Positions 42,847-55,057 of a stretch of 64,000 nt of DNA are shown in pieces (within the stretch, counting starts at the first letter, position 1; each line of letters opens with the position of its first letter). The notes under the pieces were generated by a model. The model was not told the origin of the DNA. It made no database searches and saw only the letters and a list, made by a program, of their open reading frames with translations. A program made the position numbers and the translations under genes. Where the stretch lies: contig JAULSU010000006.1 in assembly GCA_030512335.1 (NCBI GenBank), positions 1,550,001-1,614,000 on the forward strand. The letters run 5' to 3'. The stretch comes from Immersiella caudata (lineage: Eukaryota > Ascomycota > Sordariomycetes > Sordariales > Lasiosphaeriaceae).

Positions 42847-45800
42847 CTACCCTCCACATCTCCAAACACACGTTCCCTCACGTCGCTAGAATCCAGTCAG
42901 CAAAGGGCTTCCTTCGTGCCGCAAAGCTTCGAGGGTAAGGTAACTTACCGCACTTGAATACCCATTCCACAAATCATTGTCGTAAATCCACGGCGTAAAC
43001 TCACAAGACGCCCCGTTGGGACTTCCCTCATTGGGCCTACTCGAGTAGAAGAGGGTGCTCCCCCAGCGAATCACAACACCCCACTTCGTATACGGATACA
43101 CACCCTCGCTCGACCCCCTCTCCCACATGATCTCAAAGTTCCGCCCCAAAACACCCTCCTCGAGCATCCACAGGCCAGGCGCCACCCCCGGTCCTCGCAT
43201 TTCGATGCGAGCTATGTTTTGACCACTTGGGTTCTTCAGGTCGACGGCGCCTTCCACGACGAGGCGGTTGAGATCGCCCCAGTTGGCGTCAATGTATTTG
43301 TATTCCATGACGGCACTGCAGCGCTCGCCGGCGGGGATCGGGGTAGGGGTAGGCTCGGTTCTTGTGGTGGTGGTGGGCATGGGTTGGATTTGAGAGCGCC
43401 AGCGAGAGAGGTAGGCTTCTTGCATGGAGGCGATGCTGCGGAGGTCGTTATCGTCCCAGCCGTCGTCGTTGGCCTCGTCATAGTCGTAGATCTGGAAGTG
43501 GGTTAGTAGGGAGCGAATGCGGGACGGTAAGAGGGTGAACTTACGGGAGTCACCGCGGGATCGGCCTCTGTGGAGGACTTGATGGTCCTCGTTACGGTGT
43601 TCTCTCGCACGTTGCATCCAGTCAGGGTAGTGCAAAAGTCCCAGGTGGTTGTCGACCAGGCGGTCGTCGGCGTAGTCATAGTAAGGGTGCTGCTGACGTA
43701 CTCGATACACCCGCGGGCTGGCGTCGGCGTGGAGCATCCCTCCGGTACGGGTGACTTGCCTGGTGGGCAACCGCCGACTCGGCAGGGGATGTTACAGTTC
43801 GGGTCGGTCGGGGGGCATGGGGACAACGTAGGGCAGCCAGTTACTGTGGAAACATTAGCTCGTGGCCTCTTCGGGATGGAATAGGGGCTTGTAGAGAATG
43901 TCTCTGTTCAGATGAAAAGCAGGGAAAAGAACGGTGGAGAGTGAAGGGTTTTCGCTGGGCACTTACTGCAAACTGGCTTGGGAGGGACCGGTGGTTTGAT
44001 TGGATTAATGACAATGCCGTCTGTGTTGTGGCAGGTCATGTCGATGATGGCGAAAATGTTCTTGAGCGGATTGCATCGGTCTTTCTCCTTGTCTTTGTTA
44101 TTGTTGTTGTCATTGTTTTCGCCCTCGTCCTCGCCTTCATCCTCGTTTTCATCTTCCGTGTCGTCAATTGTTTCCTCGCCCTCGTCTTTGGGGTCTTCGT
44201 CGTTTTCATTTTCCGGAATGGGCGTGGGTCGAGGCTTCTTGGTGGCTGAATCGTCGGTCGGGAGTGGATACCTGGTTGTCGGTGGCCAAGTGATGATGAA
44301 CTCCCAGTCATCCCCCTCCTCCGGCTCAGGAACGGGGATAATCCCTCCGATCACGGTTGTGGTAGAAGAAGATGTCGATTCTGTGCCCGTCGGCAATGTC
44401 GGCAGAGCCTCAGGGGTGCTCACCTCCCATCCTGACGGGAGTCTCACGGTGCCGGGCGGGGGAGTGATGTTCTCGACAGGGTGGTAGACGAAATTCTTGG
44501 AAGAAGTTGTGCCGTTTATAACAGTCGTGGGTACATCACCGGGTTCGATGACGAATGGCTGGTATGGCACCTCAGAGATTGGAAACACGGTTGACACTGC
44601 CGTGGTAGCTGTGCTCGTCCTACCATTCACGACTGTGTAGATGGTGATGGTGGTCTTGGCCGTGAGCGTTACTTCTCGGCCTAGCGGCGACGGGGCAAGA
44701 ATGTTGGTGCACCCATCCGCCCGAACGCTGATCAGGGGTCTATCCCACTCCCAAATCATATCGTCGTACACCGTGACGCAACTGTCGGCCCCAGCGCCGG
44801 GGTTGGGCTGGTAGATGTTGAGCAGTGCCCACTTTGGATGGCCCTCGCCTGCGTTGGACTTGTCTGCGTTGATGTTTGGCTTGGCGAGTACAACGCGTGG
44901 CGGCGAGACGGTGGTATCAGTGATCATCTGGGTGGTCCCGATTGTCACGAGATTCCATATGTAAACCCCCTGACCCACATTGTTGATCTCGAGCATTGCG
45001 TTTTGGCATGCCAACTCCGAAATGCACGGTTGCTGGGAGTAGGACGAGAACCATGAGTACAGTCCGGCTCCCGCAATGACGATGTCGGACGACCGGATTA
45101 TACGCACGCCCCAGGATGACTTGAGATCGACTCCTTTTTCCTTGAAGGTTGGATCGGCTGGAAATACACCAAGGGCGCTCTCAAACGGTGTCGGGGCCGC
45201 CGGGCTTGGTTGGAAATAGGGGCTTTCGGTCTGGATCATGCCAGCGTAGATCCGCTTTGCTTTGTGAAACTGGTACTGGTAGAGAACGCAGTGCTCTGAG
45301 CTGGTGCCGTAGAGCCACACCGGGTTTTGACTCTCGACCAAGAGGCCACGACCCACATAGACGTTGACTTGGGTCATGGCAATATCCTCAATGTCGTGAT
45401 CGGCGACCCAGAGCCAGACGTTCTCAAAGTAGCCACTGGCACTCGAGGTAATGTGCATCAGCATGGACCCGGCAATGCACTTATTGTCAACGGTGGATCC
45501 AAGAGGACAATCCTTCATAGCCAGTCCGGTTTCAGCCGCTCCTCCAATTCTGACGTGCGAATCTGCTCCGTGTCAGTGGCATCAATCTGGTGGTTTAAGC
45601 ATCGGCGTTGTTCGACTCACCCCACATAGCCGCATCCTGCGGATTCTTCCCCTTGAGATTCCACTCGACGGCGACTAAGCCAGCGGTGGCTCCCATGGTG
45701 GTGAACATGATGTCCTGGATCTCCACGGTGCCAACCTCATCCTTCTTGCCCACGCGTACTAGCGGCCGCGGCTTTTTCATGTCGCCAAACTTCTCTCCTG

Positions 45801-47829
45801 ATGCAACGAGCTGCGACCAGGACTCACCCACGATGTAGGTGCCAGGGTGAATGCTGAGAGTGTCAGTAACTTTGTAGGTACCATAGTCAAAGAACACGAT
45901 CTTGGTAGGTCCTGAAAGGCCTGAATTGGCGTCAAGGATCCTTTGTATGCACTGCGTTGCATCATCACGACCATTTCGGGGGCACGACTTGCCAACCTGC
46001 ACAATATCGGATGGGCTGAGGTTGGTGTATGCCGGTTTCGCCCGGACGTAGTACGGCTTGTGCTTCAGACCGTTGTTCGCGGGAAACGTGAGGCCCTCAT
46101 CACGCTTCATATCGTTCATCCGAAGTCCTTCGCGCCAGGTTCCTGCGGGATTCTCAGGGTTGGCGACGTTACCCCAGATGTAGGCATCAATGTTACCCGT
46201 GGCGCTGAACATGGGCAAGCCATTCGTGTCGGCAATGACCGTGGATGATCCTGAAAATGCACAGTTGTCCATTGTGATTTGGGTGTTCCCGTTGGCGGGT
46301 CCTTTGTTGTAGGGCATTACCTGGATCTGGACCTTGGAGGCGGCAATTGTGCTGTCAAGAAGATAGATGGAGCCGACACCGCGATATTTCTCATCCTCAC
46401 CGACCAGCTGGAAGCCAATCTCAATATTTTCCATGACGATATTCTGCCAAGTCCATCCCCAATCCCAGATCATGTGGATGCCGACGGTGCAGTCTCGAAT
46501 CTGGACGCCAATGGCCGTATACTGCTGATTGCCGCCCCAAATGCCCACATCGGCGCCGAGGACGACCACTCCGTGCATGGTTCCGCCGCTGCCATTTTCA
46601 GCATGGATGCCGTGGGCAGTAATGTAGTCCTTCCGTCGTGCGTGAACCTGGACATTCTCGATGCTGCATGCCTGGGCGGCCTGGTAGTGGATGCCGTAAA
46701 TGGCGTCTTGTAAATCGACATCGCGAATGTCAATGATGAAGTTGCGCAGCTGTCGGTAGAAATTGGCCGTGTTGATCCACCACTGAGCTCCACCTCCGCC
46801 CGGGATGTCTTTTGGATTGGTCAGCCCACGGGCTTATCTTCAGGGGCAGTGCAAAAAAGGCAGGAGCAACTCACAATAGTCAGTGGAGATGACGGATTCT
46901 CCCTGAAAGAATTTGGAGGCCTTGAGAACGGGTGTCCGGCCAGGAGTGGGGTCGCCCACAAATTGGGTGTGGAAGAGGCCAACAATCTCCTCCGACAGCA
47001 GGTAGGTGCCCTGGGGAAAATAAATTGTGGCTGGAGTGGTCGTCGTGCCGTTGCACTTGTCGCCGCACCGATTGCCCTCTTGCACAGCCCTTTTGATCGC
47101 CGCTGTGTCATCGACGATGCCATTTCCCTTTGCGCCGTAGTCCTTGACGTTTCGCCAGACACGATACTGAGGATTGAGACCGAATGGACCACCAACAACG
47201 TGGTCGAGCCTTTCCGCCCACCAAGCGCCACCCGCCTGTCGCTTCTCCGTTGCTGTCGCGGGCTCTGGCGGCGCCACACCGAGCTCCTCATAGTCTGCAA
47301 AAAGAGTACCCATCTTGGCCTTCTTCTTCGCCTCATACTCGGTCAGCAGCCGGGCAGCTTCGCGTTCCTCGTCGGTAATCTGGTCGGCCCCCGCTGCCAG
47401 GCTGTCGGATTTGGCTCGAATGTAAAGCTCTGCCTCCTCTCGGCGGCTCAGACGGGCTCCGGGCTCCGTTCCAGGTCTCAGGATGTACTGATTCCGATAC
47501 AGCTCAAGATTTTTCTCGCGAGCCCGTGTCGTAGCCGATACCTTCTCCTTTCCGGATTTGACTAGTTTGAGCAGGGCATCGTATTCGGTATCGGACAAGC
47601 CATGGCCATCCGTCAAAGTTGTGTCTGTGGACGTGTTATTTGTGGGCGGCACCGAGACTTCCTGTCGGTGCCAGAGAAAGGGGAATGCAACATGGTTGTT
47701 CGACTTGGATGAAGAAGAAATGTCAAAGGCATTGGCAATATTGACGCTTAGGAGAAGGACAATAGCGAAGAACGACAAAAGTTGGGAGAATAGGTTTGGC
47801 ATGGTGCCGAATATGGAACGTGATGCCAT
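42847..47829 (-). CDS. secreted GH55-type beta-1,3-glucanase with acidic and Cys-rich C-terminal extension
   Basis: Six exons are inferred: 46875-47829, 45621-46808, 43967-45562, 43545-43843, 42949-43491 and 42847-42885, with introns of 53-123 bp that all keep phase, giving about 1,539 residues. A signal peptide ('LLSFFAIVLLLSVNIANA') is followed by two right-handed beta-helix (pectate-lyase-like) halves, each starting with a typical block ('WRNVKDYGAKGNGIVDDTAA' and 'SCPRNGRDDATQCIQRILDA'). This twin-helix layout is GH55. Members release glucose from the non-reducing end of beta-1,3-glucan. After the catalytic part come a Thr/Pro linker, a long Asp/Glu/Asn run, a Cys/Pro cluster ('CPPTDPNCNIPCRVGGCPPG') and a further globular part. 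The last intron is optional: reading through gives a different short tail ending at 42886. Confidence 0.88.
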
Positions 47830-48932
47830 GATGGCGATTGCCGACTTCAACGCGTGGGTGGCGTTCAGAGGTCTCGGTGATCGGCTGTCTGACCTACTTA
47901 AGTCACAGGAACTAGCCGGAATTCCACCACTGCGAAGGTTGGAAGATTTTGAGCTAATCCCCCCCAACGTTGATTGCAGGCGCAGACACGCATGGGCACC
48001 CGGATGCCTCGGCGATTGGTGAGCCCTGAAGGAGCCTTAATCTCAACTATCCGAGGTCTAGGGTAAGGCATACTCCCCAAAAGTCCTCTGTGTTTTGTTG
48101 CACAGATAATGTTAACAGCCGAGAAGCACGTCCAATATCGGCTCAGCACCGAGAGCCAGCGCGAGCTGCGAAAACGGTGACGTTGATGGCTCAGCCCTGC
48201 GGCCCAGCAAAAAAAAAATGGACGACAAGTGTGCCAATGTTCATTCATCGCAATTCAGTTGGGAATCCTATCAGGCATCTTGGTTACACTAAGTCGCCCA
48301 AGGACCAAACTTTATCTATTTTGCGGCGCTGCACGATGAATATTGCCGCTCCAGATTGGCGGATGCAGCTGCGCCGCTCAAGGGGATCAAGTACCTACTA
48401 TGGGACGATCCAACCAACGAAATGACATGCTCATAACGCGTCTCTCTGCGCGGCTCGAAATTCACGTGGGATCATGGCAATCTCTTGATTGCCAATGGGC
48501 TGCAAGGCAGAACGTCCATATGGAATTTCCGAGGCTTCCGCGAGAAGGAATGCTGAGTGGACTGAGAGCGGAAGGATACTGCAGGTTCGAGTCCCACTCA
48601 CCCACTCAATTCATGAGCCCGGTCGCTTCAGGAAATCGTGGTTGTGCCACTAATACATCCATTCCAACCGCTTGATCAAGAGCGACCCAGGCCTCTTTAC
48701 ATTCCCCATATACCTCTTTGCATTCCCCCCATACCTCCTTGCATTCCCCACTTGCCTCATTTCATTCTCAGCTGGCCTTGCTTTTCGGGGTAGAGGGCAT
48801 CCAGAGATCTGTCGGACGCCTGCTTGCATTTCAACAAAATCCTTTCCCAGTTGATCAGAGGGGCTTCCGCCTGGGCACCCAGCGGCTATATCCCCTGATT
48901 CAACCGCGCGAGTTGGCAGCAAAGGAGCCAAG
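47830..48932. other. shared upstream region of GH55 and the protease
   Basis: It separates two divergent secreted-enzyme genes. It contains a 21-bp tandem repeat at 48693-48776. A tRNA-like GGTTCGAGTCC at about 48,587 lacks a matching stem. No gene is seen. Confidence 0.5.
48693..48776. repeat. four diverged 21-bp tandem repeats
   Basis: Units at 48693-48713, 48714-48734, 48735-48755 and 48756-48776 share the pattern CTCyTTGCATTCCCC plus six variable bases. The last unit and the following bases (GGCCTTGCTT, then GGGCAT) resemble repeats inside the last long intron of the protease gene. Confidence 0.8.
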
Positions 48933-50995
48933 ATGATCGCTCTCTTACTCCTTCCCATCATCTTGGGACTGGTTGACGCAAAGCTTCCAAACGTCCTTGC
49001 AAACATTCCGGACGCCGTTGCAAAGCTTGCAAACCCCTTTACGGCCCGTCACGGCGGCCTCGAGCGGTCGTCACAGCCAGATCTCGATACAAAGCTCTAC
49101 AATACAACCGAGTTTGGTACGCCTCACCAGGCGAGGGCCATCGCTAAAAGAGACTTTCAGTCGCAATGCAATCACCAGGTTTTGGTCGATGGCTTCCGCC
49201 AGGCCGAGGACATTGTATGTACCCTAATCCGTTCATTCAAGGCCACTTCGGGCTGTCCATTGCTCCCACTCGCAATTCCATGTTTTCTTTTTTCCTTGTT
49301 CTATTCCTTCATCGCACCATTCCCATTTCCTCCTTTCCTGGCCCCTTTTATCATTTGCTTTCAATCTTTTCATTTGCGTTATTTTGATAATGAAACTGAC
49401 ACCGGAAATAAAGTTGCGAGATACGCTTGGGGCGCTTGATCTTGTCCTCAGTCTCTACGATGATAGGCCGGCAAGACAAGGTCTTTTCAAACCAAGCAAG
49501 ATGGCCCAGAACGACCGAACGAGTGATGAAAATCTCGCCATGGCGACATTTGTTGCCTTTTTCCACGCTTTCTACCAGGGTGAGAGCTCGCCTGGGGTGC
49601 CCCACCAGGACAATAATGCTGGGAAGGCGCGCGTTGAGATGATCCGTCGTATGTATACATTTTTTCTCACACGCTGGTCTTCTTTGCGAGTTCGATGCCT
49701 AGGCGGAGATCATCAGACAGAGCCTTCCAGCATATCAAACAGGGCCTTCCAGCACATCAGACCGGCCATGAAAAGTATCTATGATGGCTTTGTTTTCAAC
49801 GACCAGGGCACAAATTCCCCGCCATACCCCTTCAGGAGCGCTGTTTGTCAGAATTATACGTGACAGATAGGTACTGACGCTGGCTTAATCGGGCAGAACG
49901 AACAAACGACATTCTCAACAACGTGCAAGCCTACAACCGAGGGCTGAGAACCACACCACGTGGCACATACGGCGACGTCTACTTACACTGCAACGAGAAC
50001 TTCTGGGCCCGTGTTGACAACAACGGGCTTACCTATCTTCAGGCACATCCCGGCGCCTTGGAGCGTAAGTTTGACCCCACCACTTGAATCCGTACTCCCC
50101 GGCTGACTTCTACCTAGCCGACCCCCTTGGACAGCGCCACCTATGGGCTCGTATGGGCGGCCGCGACTACTGGTACGCCATGAGCCGCCGATGCGGCACC
50201 GGTCCCGTGGCCGGAATTCGCGACGGTATAACGACCAACCCCAACTTGTATGCTTTCGTTACCCGGAACATTGGCGGCACCGCCCCGTTCGAAATCATGG
50301 TCTTTTGCGCCCACCACTTCAATCAGGGCGAGAAATGGGATCAAGGCGCAAATAATGCGTACCAGCTGGCCGCGTTGCGCAAAAGCCGTGGCCAGACTGC
50401 TCTATCAGCTTTACAGCAGCAATTCATAAATCAACCACGCGGCCGAGACAAGAGTATCCGCCACTTCAACCAGTTTATTGCAACGTACATCATCCACGAG
50501 TCCTCGCATGCTAGGAAGATTGTTGGGGACACAAAGGCCACTGGTAAGTTTCCCCATGCATCATCGCATTACCAATAGGCCTTGCTTGTTGGATATAGGG
50601 CATGAAGGGATGTCTCCAACGCCTCATTACATTCCCAGCAGGCCTTGTGTGTCAAGGTCTAGGGCATGAAGGAACATCTCGAATATGTTGTTGCATTCTC
50701 AATAGGCCGGGCTAACATGGTGAACGACAAAGGCGATGAGCCGTGCAATGGCAACACACCGGGGTGGACAGGGGCTAATACCAATACACTGACACCCACC
50801 TGCCTTCGTCACCTGGCTACACTGGCAAATGACGACCGTTCTGAGCGAGACGCGCGTGAGTATCACCCATCTACATTTCCTTGGAGCCTTTTCTAATGAA
50901 AATAATCAGACACATATGCTGTGTATGCCGCGGCTACATACGCCAGTGCCATTGACTGGACTGCGTATACAGGGGTTGGGCGTGCGACTTGGTAA
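48933..50995 (+). CDS. secreted zinc metalloprotease-like protein (HExxH, M35-like)
   Basis: Six exons (48933-49214, 49414-49648, 49897-50064, 50118-50543, 50733-50855, 50910-50995) keep frame throughout and give 439 residues. A signal peptide ('MIALLLLPIILGLVDA') precedes a pro-region. The zinc motif HESSH lies at about residue 355 in 'ATYIIHESSHARKIVGD', and the C-terminus 'HTYAVYAATYASAIDW' resembles the end of fungal M35 (deuterolysin-like) peptidases, where a Tyr/Asp-rich helix follows. The third zinc ligand (Asp in GTxD) is not obvious; 'GDTKATG' may hold it. It would be an extracellular protease. The introns contain tandem repeats. The fifth exon uses an AAAG acceptor, the weakest part of the model. 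Confidence 0.72.
49717..49762. repeat. duplicated 22-bp unit inside an intron of the protease gene
   Basis: Two copies of CAGrGCCTTCCAGCAyATCA lie side by side within the second intron (49649-49896), differing at three or four positions. Confidence 0.7.
50560..50715. repeat. diverged tandem repeats of roughly 70-80 bp inside an intron
   Basis: Within intron 4 (50544-50732) the block CATT(A/C)CC.A..AGGCC, followed by TAGGGCATGAAGG, occurs at about 50,564 and again at about 50,631, and its start recurs at about 50,694. The block also resembles sequence upstream of the gene at about 48,763-48,810. Confidence 0.65.
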
Positions 50996-52146
50996 GGACC
51001 GGATGGTGTTGGCTGGAAGGATGCCCACCTCCTGTAGTACCTCCTCCACGCCCTACAAGCTGTGAAAGGACAAGCCAATAGAAATTCTCGAGATTATTTG
51101 AGCGGAAGGTACAATGTTTGTAGGGTGAGAATGTGGATTGCGCTCAAAACAAAGATCCGCACCCTCTTCATGGTTTCCATTGTGTCTGGACCCCCTAACT
51201 CCACATCCTCTCGTTTTACGAAGGCTCCGGTCATAAGAAAGGGTCCTTCTAGCGAGTGCAACGAGCGCTTTCAACATTTGGGAGACGCATCGTTCAGCGT
51301 CAGCTGGGCCTCCTTTGATGTTGAGAAGGCCTTTGCAAATGTCAGCAACCCCTTTCTGAATGGAAAAAATGTCCTTTGAAATAGATACTAGGTGTTTGAG
51401 GATTTTAACTACGACTGCTCATAATGCAGCTGAAACCGGCTCGTGCTAACTGAAGACATTTGTTGGTCTGCACAACGCGTTTCCATACTGCCCCTCTCTT
51501 CTGCCCGGAGTCTACGTACGCATCCGAATCCCAACTCCACCTGCACCACGGCTCTTGGAGTCACCGGCCTGTGACAGCCCGGTCTGGATTTGAATAAGCC
51601 TGTCGGAAAAGTTCGAGGCGTCGTAGACGAATGATGCAAGCATCGGAACAACTGGCAGTGAGGAGACACCAGAGCTAGTCGCTGTCAACTTTTGCGTCCT
51701 CTTTGAAGCTTGAGATACTAGTTACATGTCCCGACTTACATGATGCTGTCTGTGTCGGAGGCGGGCCCCGCCCCATTCGGTGTGGATGATTGTGGCATGT
51801 TTCCGATGGCACTGGCAGGGCTCAATTGATCGTGATTTCGACATATGCGGGTTCCATTCTGCCCGTTGTTCTACGGGGAGGACTCTGAAATTTATGCTCG
51901 ATTTTTGCATACTGTTTCTCACTCGATTTCACGATGCCGAACGAGACGAAGAGGAATGCCGTTGAGCAGCACAATCGATGTCGAGTGTCAAAATCTTGTT
52001 GACGACGGACCAATGGCAGGAGCGACAAAGATCTGGGCCGTGCGCATCTCGACAGATAGGTTGCCTTCAGCTTCATGGCGATGAACCAATGAAATCGATC
52101 CAGTCCTCGATTCGCGACCAATTGGAAAAAATGCAGGGACGACGAC
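50996..52146. other. intergenic region
   Basis: About 1.1 kb with only short frames on both strands. No domain, repeat or RNA gene is recognised. Confidence 0.45.
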
Positions 52147-52655
52147 ATGCGCAGCCAGTCCTTCCCCGAATTCGTCGTCACGGCATCGGAGGCCGTCATC
52201 TCTTCCTCGACAACTCCATTGCGGGCCCGCAGACACCCAGCAGCCATGTCGTCAACCATGAGGACCCACCCACGCGACTCACAGGTTTCACACGACCTTT
52301 TGCAGGCCCCATCTCGCGGAGATGAGCGGAAGCCAAGAAGCCTAAGAATCAGCGCTCCACCGCGCCTCTTGGGCTGCCCGTATCGAAAGCGGCACCCTCT
52401 TGGGTTCAACATTCGCGACGCGCATCAATGTTGCGGCGGGTTTGAGACGGTTTCCGAGGTTATGTAAGGACTTGATCTTTCCGTCAAGGACCAATTGATT
52501 GCTGACTTTGCATGTAGCGATCACATCCACTCGTTCCATGGCCGACGCAAAGATGAAGTTCCCCATCTTTACCGAAAACCGGGGTGTTCAGAAGCTGAAG
52601 CCTGGTCAATTGTCTACGGGGCCGTGTTCCCCAACAGCGAGAGCCCACCGTCGCC
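52147..52655 (+). pseudogene. remnant of a C2H2-type regulator related to the next gene
   Basis: A frame at 52147-52467 ends in 'GCPYRKRHPLGFNIRDAHQC', the same motif as 'PCPFRMMFPRTFNVRSHYSC' in the next gene. It stops at a TAA soon after the second Cys, and further on a frame reads 'EAEAWSIVYGAVFPNSESPP', which matches the tail that follows the zinc fingers in such proteins ('QWKEICKIVFQND' in the neighbour). The finger part between is missing or mutated. This is best read as a decayed tandem copy, though part of it could be an upstream exon of the neighbour. Confidence 0.5.
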
Positions 52656-55018
52656 ATGTATGACATTCTCCCCACCCGCCACGTATTACTTCTGACCAGA
52701 AAAGATCACTGCAAGGTTGTTGAGCACCTCGAGTACTACCGGATTCAGAACAGCTGCCTTGTCATGTTCGCCAACCACCTCCAAGAAACCATCGACACCC
52801 AGCAGCTGAAGTTAGACCCAGTCGACTATATCATGGAAACTCTTCAGAAATTCGTCAACGTCACGTTCCACTTCGCCACCCAACATGGTCTGGACCTGCT
52901 TGAAGCACCGACTACCACCAAGCAGGAATCAGCCGGCAATTTCGGGAAATTCGTCAAGACCCAAGCGAAACAAGAGGGAAGCAAGAAGCCCAAGAGATTC
53001 TCAGAAAACGCCATGAAAGACAGCACTGAGATCAAGGGAGAGGAGGCAGTGGTGAAGAAGGAGCCCGCAGAGACACCTCTGCACGACTGGAAGAACGTTG
53101 TAGGGTTGACCCCAAAATGCAAAGCATCTGGGGCCACATCTTGGGATGACTCACCTTCTCATGGGGCGCTTCAGGTTATCGATTTGACGGATTTGGAAGC
53201 CTCCGAGCCCCCGAAAGGCAGAGCTATGGACACGAAAGGCGAAGAATCGAGATCCCAAGCACCACCACCACCTCCCGAAAGCTCCTGTATGTCACCGGGA
53301 GACTTGCCAGAAGATGACACGCGCAGCAATCCAGAAGATTTGCCTGAGCGGCAACTTCGCGAGATCTTGAACTACACTTGCCACAGCGTGCTCGGCGCCG
53401 ACTTTGACACCGTCGCCAACTCACGGCTTCTCTACGACACTTTGATTGATCTAGCAGAGGACTTCGCAGTCGACGTGACAGAAGCGGCAGCATCTTTCAA
53501 CGAGGCAGCGGGAACAGGCGGGCGCACTGGAGGCTCCTCTCAGGCCAACACTCCTAATTTCTCCTCTGGTGCCAACCCTTGGGCATTTGCATCCTCGCGT
53601 GGACGGTCGGGCGACCAAAACAGCCAACGCGACGGCGGAGACGGTGGTAACAGACTGGGCATCTCGCAAAAGCCTCCGGGGCCGCCAAAAGAAAGAAAAC
53701 GAGAGATTCGACTGCCATGTCCGTTCAGGATGATGTTTCCACGGACCTTCAATGTCCGATCGCACTACAGCTGCTCGATGACCTACTTTCCCACCATCGG
53801 GCGCCTGAAGGACCATCTGCGGGAGCACCATAAACGTCAGGATGGTGCTGAGGTGTTATGCACTCGATGTTTTGCCGGCTTCAAAGCTAGAGACGAACTT
53901 CATCGGCACTCGAGAGCCGTGCCTGTTTGTGATCCCTCGGAGTATGATCCTACCCTTGGACTACACGGCGAAGCTATCAATCTCCTGCGAGGAAGAGATA
54001 GGGCGGGACAGGACTACAAGGAGCAGTGGAAGGAGATTTGCAAGATTGTGTTTCAGAACGACCAAACACTGCCGATGGCTGGTACGTTCCCTCTCCCTCG
54101 CTCGTAGAAGCCTTTGAGATTGGGAATGTTCAGGTATTGACAACAGCCTTAGAGTATCATGCCGTGATGGAGCACTTCGAATTCGCAGAAGTGTTCCTTC
54201 AGTTTTTCGGAGAGTTGGCTGGGCACCTCAACCCATCGGTTTCGAAGCAGGAGGAGGAAGCAGCCAACAGCTTCGGGATTCGAGCAGCCGAATCCTTGTT
54301 TGGATGGTACCATTTGGGACTGGATAACTGCCAGCCATGGGCCCAGATTGCGGAGAGTATTGCGTCTGGGGATAATCGATGCAAAGACTTCGAGGTTCTG
54401 ACGGTATACTGCATCAAGACACTGCAACGGCTTGCCGAGATTAGCTGGGATACCCGCTATGAGAACGACGGGAGCCGTGGAAATGGAGGCCGCAGACCAC
54501 GGCGAAGAGAGGTTGCGCCGGATCGGCTGCCAACTCCCGCACCCTCCCATGGCCCATCGTCTGTGCCTAACGACTCACCGGTTGTGCTTGCCGACAACGA
54601 GGGAGAGCGTGCGCCGAAACGGCGACGCTTAGCGCCAGTTCCTGACCCTGCGGCGTCGATGACACTGCCGAGTCCTCGGGACGACATGTTATCGCCGTCG
54701 CAGCAACTCAGAACCCCGGAGATTGGTTCAGGACAGTTTCGGCCTTTGACTCCATACCTGAGCCAGTCTAACACGGCCTTCTTTCCCGAGCGTGTCCAAA
54801 ATCCGGCCAACCTGAGAATGGGAGCGGTCGACACAAACGCCGCTTATCTTCATCCCGCGGTTCCAACGGGGGAGGCTCACAACTCGGCTTCGCTGATGTC
54901 GAACATTGCACCAATGGCTCACGACCCCTTCAACGAGCCGTGGGACGGGACGTACTGGACCCAAGACCTCCCGGACTTCCTGACAAAGCTCGATCGTCCA
55001 GGCACGCCAATGGATTAG
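52656..55018 (+). CDS. C2H2 zinc-finger-like nuclear protein, with a frame break at about 54.08 kb
   Basis: The first frame (52656-54107) encodes a helical N-terminus, a Lys/Glu/Ser-rich disordered middle and a zinc-finger region: 'LPCPFRMMFPRTFNVRSHYS' and 'LKDHLREHHKRQDGAEVLCT', then 'CFAGFKARDELHRHSRAVPV'. The second frame, ending at 55018, continues with 'VEAFEIGNVQVLTTALEYHA', a nuclear-localisation-like 'RAPKRRRLAP' and an acidic end. The two join in frame only through a 26-base GT..AG gap (54080-54105), too short for a normal intron, or through a one-base frameshift. The family pattern CPxRxxxPxxFNVRxHxxC is common in fungal proteins of unknown function, probably DNA-binding. It may be functional or freshly broken. 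Confidence 0.6.
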
Positions 55019-55057
55019 AGTTGCGTTTTTGATGACTCCAACTGCAGGTGGGACCCC

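Noticed and set aside
48575..48605. tRNA-like GGTTCGAGTCC
   Set aside because: The five bases on each side do not pair and no cloverleaf could be drawn.
48693..50732. CRISPR-like array
   Set aside because: The repeats are directly adjacent, diverged and without unique spacers, and the genome is fungal; they are minisatellites.
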